The notes beneath the pieces were generated by a model. That model made no database searches. It worked only from the letters and a program-made list of their open reading frames with translations, and had not been told where the DNA came from. The position numbers were made by a program, and so were the translations under genes. DNA of 64,000 bases. Source: Candidatus Binatia bacterium. GTDB lineage: Bacteria > Desulfobacterota > Binatia > Bin18. Positions 59,006 through 64,000 of this stretch are shown here, one piece after another; within the stretch, counting starts at the first letter, position 1; each line of letters opens with the position of its first letter. The stretch spans positions 372,001 to 436,000 of the forward strand of contig OX638322.1 in assembly GCA_951812575.1 (NCBI GenBank), written 5' to 3'.

Positions 59006-59935
59006 CTAATAACTGCTCCACTCCCACTCCTCCGGCTCCCTCTCATAACTCTCGGTCAACTGCTCGACCCGATTCAGCAGCGGCTCGGTCAACACCTGGG
59101 TGCGGCTATTGAGATTCAGGTAGACGACCAGCAAAACCAGAGCGACAAACAGCGCCAGGATGATCGGGCCGATATGCGAGCGGGACGCGCTGCCGGTGGT
59201 CGCCGGTTCGGGCGGACGGAGCGGGCTGGGCGCTTTGGATCGCTTCGCGCCGAGCATTTCGTGCAGGCGGACCCGGAGGCTCTCCAGGACGTGCGCTCCG
59301 TCAGGGGCTATGCGGTGCTGGCCCTGAAACCCCAGGTCCAGCAGCAGAGACAGCAACTCCATCAGCTCAAGCTGCATATTCGGGTTGAGAAGAAGCTCCT
59401 CCAGGTGTTTGAAAACGTTTTCACCGCCGGTCCCGTCGTTGTGAAACATCCACAGGAGAGTTTCCGTCTGCCAGTCGCTTTCACTGCCCCAGTCGGTCGT
59501 CAGCACCGCCTCATCGAGTGCGCTGCACAGGGCGTAGCTGGCGATCTGGACGTTTGGCGGGGAAACCGATTGCTGAGCCATCTGATTGTAGAACGCGCGG
59601 ACTTCCCCGGCGGCAATCAGGCGCAGGGCGTGGGGGTTTTCGTGCCGGGCGCCTTCGTTCAGAACCAGGATCAGATTCACGATCGGCCCGGCCGCGGCAA
59701 TATAGGGGTTGCGGCCATGCTCGAATTGGGCCTGGAACTGGCGCAAGCGCTGACTGTCTCCCATACGGGGGGCCGGCAGGTCGGCCAAGTGATTGTCCGG
59801 CGGGCTCGCATTCCCATTGTCCGAGTGCGGAGCGGGGGCGAGCGGCGGCACCGCCAGCAGGTTTGGCGGGTCGGCAATGGACGCTGGGGGCGCTGAGGCC
59901 GGACCCTCAACCGTATCGGCGTGGAATTCTCTCAC
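59006..59935 (-). CDS. tssL: type VI secretion system protein TssL (DotU)
   Basis: 309 residues. A variable Pro-rich N-terminus, then the DotU cytoplasmic helical domain (~80-235: VNLILVLNEGARHENPHAL, SYALCSALDEAVLTTDWGSES, LWMFHNDGTGGENVFKHLEELL) and a C-terminal membrane anchor (GPIILALFVALVLLVVYLNL). No OmpA peptidoglycan-binding domain is attached, the short type of TssL. Overlaps tssK by 4 bases. Confidence 0.93.
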   Translation of the reverse strand: MREFHADTVEGPASAPPASIADPPNLLAVPPLAPAPHSDNGNASPPDNHLADLPAPRMGDSQRLRQFQAQFEHGRNPYIAAAGPIVNLILVLNEGARHENPHALRLIAAGEVRAFYNQMAQQSVSPPNVQIASYALCSALDEAVLTTDWGSESDWQTETLLWMFHNDGTGGENVFKHLEELLLNPNMQLELMELLSLLLDLGFQGQHRIAPDGAHVLESLRVRLHEMLGAKRSKAPSPLRPPEPATTGSASRSHIGPIILALFVALVLLVVYLNLNSRTQVLTEPLLNRVEQLTESYEREPEEWEWSSY

Positions 59936-61299
59936 TGGATACCCTCCGAAGCGATGGAGAGAGGCGTTGCCTTACTGCGGATTGCCCAGAGTTGCAGGTC
60001 ATAATAGGTCTGACCGGCGGCGATATAGATCGCTAGGCTGGCCGAAGTGCGCACCTCTTCCCAGAGCGGGACGGTGCGGTCCACCTCCAGATAGCTGGCG
60101 TTGGGGTAATAGGGCAGACCGCGCGGCACCACTGGGACGGTTTTGCAGGGAATGCCTGACAGTTGTAGATTGACAATCTCGCGCAAGGTGTCCACCGAGC
60201 CGACCTTGAGTCGGTTCTCTATCTTGACCCGGTCCATCTCGCGCGGCGCATTTTCACGCACAATCAGAATGAAACGGGCGTCTTCCAACAGGCTGCGATC
60301 GTGGATGGTGGCCACGTGTGAGCCGTTGGCCTGCCGCTCCAGTGGCAATTCAAGGCCGTGTCGGTCGGCAATCAGGCTGAATGCCGCGGTGATGGTCCGA
60401 ACGAGTTTGCGCCAGCCCGGCCCAGGGTCGCTGTGGTCGTAGACCGGCGGCGGTTCGGCGCGGCGTTCGGGCAGGAAGGTCGTCAACTCCGCGGCCAGTT
60501 CGGCTGTGGCGGCGAAAGCCCGTTCGGGCTGAATATGATCGAGCTGCATCATATGAACAAAGGCCGCCTCGTGTCGGTTAATCATCTGGAGCAGCAGGAA
60601 GTCCAGCATGTCCGACAGACCCGTTGCTGTTGACGGGTCGAGCTGCTTGACCAGGGTCTCGGCACGCCGGTGCAGGATAGCCCGGATATCACCCAGCGCG
60701 CGCATATAGCCGACGTGGGCCTTGCAGTTCATAACCGGCGGCAGATAGGAGTCATCCAGAATAAGGGCATTCTCGGAGGCGTTTTTGATCCGAGCGATGG
60801 GTACGCTCCCGTAGGCGCCCGTCACTTCGTCTTCCAGCAGTAAGACCGGGGCCAGGCGGCCGACCTGAACCTCACAATACTCTTCATCCTCGCGGCTGAT
60901 GTCGCGTAGCGAGACCGAAAGCCGCCGCCAGCGCCGTTCGTGTTCCGCGCCATCGCTGGACGAGACTTCGGGCGCGTCAGTCCGGCGGATGGGCAGGGCC
61001 AGCATCACCCGCTTACCGGCGGCCTCACCCCCAAAAATCCGGGGCGGCGGCAGATCAGCCACCCCCGGTGCGCTGAGCGGCGTCCCGTCCGGCAGGGTGA
61101 CGGCGAGTTGGGTAATATGGAAGCTGCCGACCTCCAGCGCGGCCTGGTCAATCTCAAGCTGCCGCAGCCCCCAGCCGTACCCGAACTGGCCCGAAAGATG
61201 CTCATTGACAAAGGTCTCCCAGTAGCGTTCCTGCTGTTGAAAATGCTGCGGTCGCATGAACATGCCCTGGTACCAGATGGGTTTGCCGGATTCTGCCAT
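59932..61299 (-). CDS. tssK: type VI secretion system baseplate protein TssK
   Basis: 455-residue trimeric adaptor between the phage-like baseplate and the TssL/TssM membrane complex. The family N-terminus is clear (PIWYQGMFMRPQHFQQQERY), followed by PPRIFGGEAAGKRVMLALPI, LQMINRHEAAFVHM and the C-terminal DLQLWAIRSK. Usual length. Its stop overlaps the tssL start by 4 bases, and its start overlaps the tssJ stop by one. Confidence 0.93.
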   Translation of the reverse strand: MAESGKPIWYQGMFMRPQHFQQQERYWETFVNEHLSGQFGYGWGLRQLEIDQAALEVGSFHITQLAVTLPDGTPLSAPGVADLPPPRIFGGEAAGKRVMLALPIRRTDAPEVSSSDGAEHERRWRRLSVSLRDISREDEEYCEVQVGRLAPVLLLEDEVTGAYGSVPIARIKNASENALILDDSYLPPVMNCKAHVGYMRALGDIRAILHRRAETLVKQLDPSTATGLSDMLDFLLLQMINRHEAAFVHMMQLDHIQPERAFAATAELAAELTTFLPERRAEPPPVYDHSDPGPGWRKLVRTITAAFSLIADRHGLELPLERQANGSHVATIHDRSLLEDARFILIVRENAPREMDRVKIENRLKVGSVDTLREIVNLQLSGIPCKTVPVVPRGLPYYPNASYLEVDRTVPLWEEVRTSASLAIYIAAGQTYYDLQLWAIRSKATPLSIASEGIQ

Positions 61300-61949
61300 T
61301 AGGTGCGCTTCTGGGGGTGGGTTGAGTCCGTTGAGTCCGTTGGGTCTGTTGAGTCTGTTGGGTCCGACCCTATGGACTCAATCTGCGGAGCTTGGGCCAG
61401 GCTGAGGGTCCCCGTCCCAAGGGTCCGCGAAGTGGCCTTGGGAGCGGACAAGGCTTGTGAGCCGATGACAATCACATGATCCTGGGTCGTCTGGGGCTCG
61501 ACATCAACCGTGAGGCGCCAGCGCTTGCGTTCGATCTTGCGGTATCCGGCAACAAACCCCAGATGGGTGGTCTTGGGGTCCAGGACACGGCTCATAGTCA
61601 TGATCTTGCCGGGTTCGATCCGAAACTCCTGCCGGACCAGCACCTCGCCCCCGAGCGTCTGCTGGTCGTTATAGAACAACTGATTGAACTCGGCCCCTTC
61701 AAAGCCGGATGGCTGGGCCAGCTCATACAGAATCAGCACAACGGGCGACGGGTCGCCGGCAACGTTCGGGTTCACATAGTCCGAGGCGACCAAGCGGAGT
61801 CGCGTTACCGTGTCCGGCGGTCCCCTGAATATCCTGGGCGTGGAACAGGCCGTCAGCACCATACCCCACACCATTACCCCAACCAGCGCGGCTAGGCGCG
61901 GAAGCCCGAGCCGGGCTCGGTTGCGGCTTCTTCGATTACAAAAAGTCAT
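61299..61949 (-). CDS. tssJ: type VI secretion lipoprotein TssJ
   Basis: About 216 residues, outer-membrane lipoprotein that anchors TssM. Signal and lipobox MVWGMVLTACS, then the TssJ beta-sandwich: VTRLRLVASDYVNPNVAGDP, PVVLILYELAQPSGFEGAEFNQLF and LGFVAGYRKIERKRW. The C-terminal ~30 residues (ESIGSDPTDSTDPTDSTD and THPQ) are encoded by a 9-bp minisatellite and lie beyond the family domain. ATG 61949 lies inside the 3' end of clpV; ATG 61976 is an alternative. Confidence 0.9.
   Translation of the reverse strand: MTFCNRRSRNRARLGLPRLAALVGVMVWGMVLTACSTPRIFRGPPDTVTRLRLVASDYVNPNVAGDPSPVVLILYELAQPSGFEGAEFNQLFYNDQQTLGGEVLVRQEFRIEPGKIMTMSRVLDPKTTHLGFVAGYRKIERKRWRLTVDVEPQTTQDHVIVIGSQALSAPKATSRTLGTGTLSLAQAPQIESIGSDPTDSTDPTDSTDSTHPQKRT
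61322..61381. repeat. TTGAGTCYG 9-bp minisatellite at the tssJ 3' end
   Basis: Five 9-bp units (TTGAGTCCG twice, TTGGGTCTG, TTGAGTCTG, TTGGGTCCG; 61322-61366) then the inverted part ACCCTATGGACTCAA. It encodes the Asp/Ser/Thr/Pro tail of TssJ. Confidence 0.88.
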
Positions 61950-64000
61950 AGCTGAACTCTCCATCCTCGACGCCAATCGTCACTCCACGGAGGCTGCACT
62001 CCTGATTCATGGCAGTCAGGATTTCCGTTGAGATACGGGGCAGGAGCGTCTGGTTAATCATCGCGTCGATATTGCGCGCGCCCCCGTCGCTGCGGACGCA
62101 GTGAGCGGTAATATGGTCCGGCACGGCGTCGCTATAGCGCAGGGCAAGGCTCGACTGGGCGTCCAGCCGCGCGCCCAGCCGTTGCAGGCGCTGGACCACG
62201 ATGGTACGCAGGGTTTCCGTGCTGAGCGGGACATACGGGGCTATGCGCATCCGCGCCAGCAGCGCGGGTTTGAAATACCGGTTGAGGGTCGGACGCAGCT
62301 CCTCAACCACGTCGGCCGTATCGGGCGGAACCGGACGAGTTACCATCTCGGCAATCTGATCAGCGCCCAGATTGCTGGTCAGCAGAATAATGGTGTTGCG
62401 AAAGTCGATCTCCCGGCCCTCGCCGTCGGCCATAACGCCCTTGTCGAAGACCTGATAAAACGTGTCCAGCACTTCGGGATGGGCCTTCTCCCCCTCGTCC
62501 AGCAGGACAATCGAATAGGGTTTCTGCCGCACCGCCTCGGTCAGCACCCCGCCTTCGCCATAGCCGACATAGCCCGGCGGCGCGCCGAACAGCCGCGAGA
62601 CCGTGTGTTTTTCCTGATATTCCGACATATTGATGACGGTCATTTGCCACCGGCCGCCAAACAGAATCTCGGCGATAGCGGTGGCGGTCTCCGTCTTGCC
62701 CACACCGCTCGGCCCGATCAGCAGAAAGACCCCACGCGGCTTGTCCGGATCCGCCATACCCGCACGGGCAATGCTCAACTCCCGGTCCAGGATGTCAATC
62801 GCCTGCTTCTGTCCGCAGATCCGCTTCCCCAGATTATCAGCAAAACTCAGCGCGTCGCTGGCCTCGTTACGGGCCAGCGCGCCCAGCGGTACCCCGGTCC
62901 ATTCCGAAACCGTCCTGGCGACCGCATCCGCAGTCACCTCAAAATGCACCAGCGGTGCGCCGGCCTGCACTTCGGTCAGGCCGGCACGCAGTTCGATCAG
63001 GCTGGGGGATGGGTCTGTAGGGTCCTTTGGGTCTGTGGAGTTCGACTCAATGGATTCAATCCGGTGGACGACCTGCTCCACCAGGGCTTTCTCATCGTTC
63101 CAGCGGGCGGTGAGGGTGGTGAGTTCTTCCTCCAGAGCGGCGATGCTGACCTGGATTTCGGCCAGACGCGAGCCCTGGTCAGCAGACCCGTCCGCGGCCT
63201 GATCTCGGCTCAGCGCCGCTTCCTCGCGTTGCAGGGCGGCGATGCGGGCCGACAGGCGTTCGATCTCCGCCGGCTCACTGCTGCGGCTGATACGCACCCG
63301 AGCCGCGGTGGTGTCCAGCACGTCAATGGCCTTGTCGGGCAGTTGTCCGCCCGTCATATAGCGCGACGATAACTGGACCGCAGCCTCAATCGCCTCATCC
63401 CGGATGAAGAGGTCGTGCGCCTCCTCAAAGCGTTCACGAAGCCCGCGCAGGATCGTGACCGCATCCGCCGGCGAGGGCGTATCCAGTTTGACTAGCTGAA
63501 AGCGGCGCGACAGGGCCGGGTCTTTTTCAAAATACTTTTTGTATTCCTTCCAGGTCGTGGCGGCGATAGCGCGAAAATTGCCGCGCGCCAGCGCGGGTTT
63601 GAGCAGGTTGGCGGCGTCGGCTCCGCCCTGCGCTCCGCCGGCGCCGATCAGCATATGCGCCTCGTCAAAAAACAGGATCACCGGATGGGCCATGTCTTCG
63701 ACTGCGGCGATGACATTTTTGAGACGTTTTTCAAATTCGCCCTTCACGCTCGCCCCGGCCTGCAACAGCCCCAGGTCCAGGCTCATGATCTCGACATCGC
63801 GCAGAAATTCCGGGGCCGCGCCCTGGACGATTTTCAGGGCCAGCCCCTCAATCAGCGCGGTCTTGCCGACGCCGGGCTCGCCCACCACAATCGGATTGTT
63901 TTTGCGCCGCCGGCCCAGGATGTCGATCATCTGACGGATTTCGGCGTCGCGTCCGAGCACCGGATCAATTTTCCCGGCCCGCGCCTCAGCGCTGAAGTTA
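61936..64000 (-). CDS. clpV: type VI secretion ATPase ClpV (TssH), 5'-partial
   Basis: AAA+ unfoldase that disassembles the contracted TssB/TssC sheath. The frame is open to the right edge (NFSAEARAGKIDPVLGRDAE), so the N-terminal domain is missing. First ATPase: GEPGVGKTALIEGL and ILFFDEAHMLIGAGG. The middle coiled-coil domain is followed by a minisatellite-encoded insert (ESIESNSTDPKDPTDPSP), then VSEWTGVPLG. Second ATPase: GPSGVGKTETATAIAE and VLLDEGEKAHPEVLD. C-terminus SYDFL. Sheath, Hcp, VgrG and remaining baseplate genes are not in the window. Confidence 0.93.
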   Translation of the reverse strand, partial: NFSAEARAGKIDPVLGRDAEIRQMIDILGRRRKNNPIVVGEPGVGKTALIEGLALKIVQGAAPEFLRDVEIMSLDLGLLQAGASVKGEFEKRLKNVIAAVEDMAHPVILFFDEAHMLIGAGGAQGGADAANLLKPALARGNFRAIAATTWKEYKKYFEKDPALSRRFQLVKLDTPSPADAVTILRGLRERFEEAHDLFIRDEAIEAAVQLSSRYMTGGQLPDKAIDVLDTTAARVRISRSSEPAEIERLSARIAALQREEAALSRDQAADGSADQGSRLAEIQVSIAALEEELTTLTARWNDEKALVEQVVHRIESIESNSTDPKDPTDPSPSLIELRAGLTEVQAGAPLVHFEVTADAVARTVSEWTGVPLGALARNEASDALSFADNLGKRICGQKQAIDILDRELSIARAGMADPDKPRGVFLLIGPSGVGKTETATAIAEILFGGRWQMTVINMSEYQEKHTVSRLFGAPPGYVGYGEGGVLTEAVRQKPYSIVLLDEGEKAHPEVLDTFYQVFDKGVMADGEGREIDFRNTIILLTSNLGADQIAEMVTRPVPPDTADVVEELRPTLNRYFKPALLARMRIAPYVPLSTETLRTIVVQRLQRLGARLDAQSSLALRYSDAVPDHITAHCVRSDGGARNIDAMINQTLLPRISTEILTAMNQECSLRGVTIGVEDGEFSYDFL
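63009..63060. repeat. GGGTCTGT-type minisatellite in the clpV middle region
   Basis: Four diverged 9-bp units (GATGGGTCT, GTAGGGTCC, TTTGGGTCT, GTGGAGTTC) then GACTCAATGGATTCAAT. Read in clpV as ESIESNSTDPKDPTDP. Same family and same tandem-plus-inverted layout as at 61322 and 53250. Confidence 0.78.

Overview
The window is a chromosome segment of a Gram-negative (diderm), GC-rich, genetically versatile bacterium. The evidence is a type VI secretion locus, LpxL-type lipid A acyltransferase, several lipobox lipoproteins and an RND exporter. The mix of CaiB/BaiF CoA-transferase, EthD-like, D-aminoacylase-like and amidohydrolase-2 genes, two thiamine-diphosphate dehydrogenase E1 pairs, Uma2, DUF4145 and several dispersed GC-rich repeats resembles environmental lineages once lumped with Deltaproteobacteria (Tectomicrobia/Entotheonella or Binatota type). 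That placement is inference; there is no rRNA or other phylogenetic marker here. No tRNA or rRNA gene was seen.

Layout. 1-3.6 kb: end of acpS, then a minus-strand 2-oxoacid dehydrogenase operon (E1 alpha, E1 beta, E2). 3.7-5.3 kb: a DUF4145 pseudogene split by an IS630-family element. 5.4-9.4 kb: Uma2 protein, DUF4139 protein, and an ABC-2 permease/ATPase pair. 9.4-13.7 kb: catabolic-looking genes (CoA-transferase, EthD-like, D-aminoacylase-like, TenA/PqqC-like). 13.9-18.0 kb: Smr protein, a lipoprotein/secreted pair, and divergently a ferritin-like protein, an LpxL-like acyltransferase and a 50-residue membrane peptide. 18.0-20.4 kb: four minus-strand genes each overlapping by 4 bases (dCMP deaminase, M50 protease, thioesterase, membrane protein). 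20.5-24.2 kb: engB, GT2, an unknown, an SplB-like radical SAM protein, a flavin reductase. 24.3-30.8 kb: gpmA and a DUF58/VWA/VWA module.

30.8-33.8 kb is an accessory, decayed region. It holds a small gene coupled to a truncated subtype I-U (I-G) cas3, a coiled-coil gene, two 27-bp direct repeats, a fragment of a paralogue of the neighbouring gene, and that unrecognised 381-residue gene. 33.8-42.9 kb: a large cyclase-AAA-TPR regulator divergent from an RND exporter that carries its own cyclic-nucleotide-binding domain, then recN and an alpha/beta hydrolase. 43-46 kb: hicAB and recQ. 46.2-52.3 kb: pdhA/pdhB, TPR lipoprotein, gloB, amidohydrolase, MFS exporter. 52.4-64 kb: one minus-strand type VI secretion cluster, clpV-tssJ-tssK-tssL-tssM followed by a DUF3540 gene, a TPR/glycosyltransferase-like gene and an unknown; it runs off the right edge.

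The most unusual feature is a set of small repeats that have entered coding sequence. A 55-bp near-palindrome occurs twice, once translated inside a VWA protein. A family of roughly 9-bp tandem repeats related to TTGAGTCYG is found in four genes of the type VI locus, in the VWA gene and between genes, and encodes Asp/Ser/Thr/Pro-rich inserts. No complete new defence or biosynthetic system could be shown. The best candidates for new biology are these coding repeats, the cyclase/cNMP-exporter pair and the accessory genes at the end of the type VI locus.
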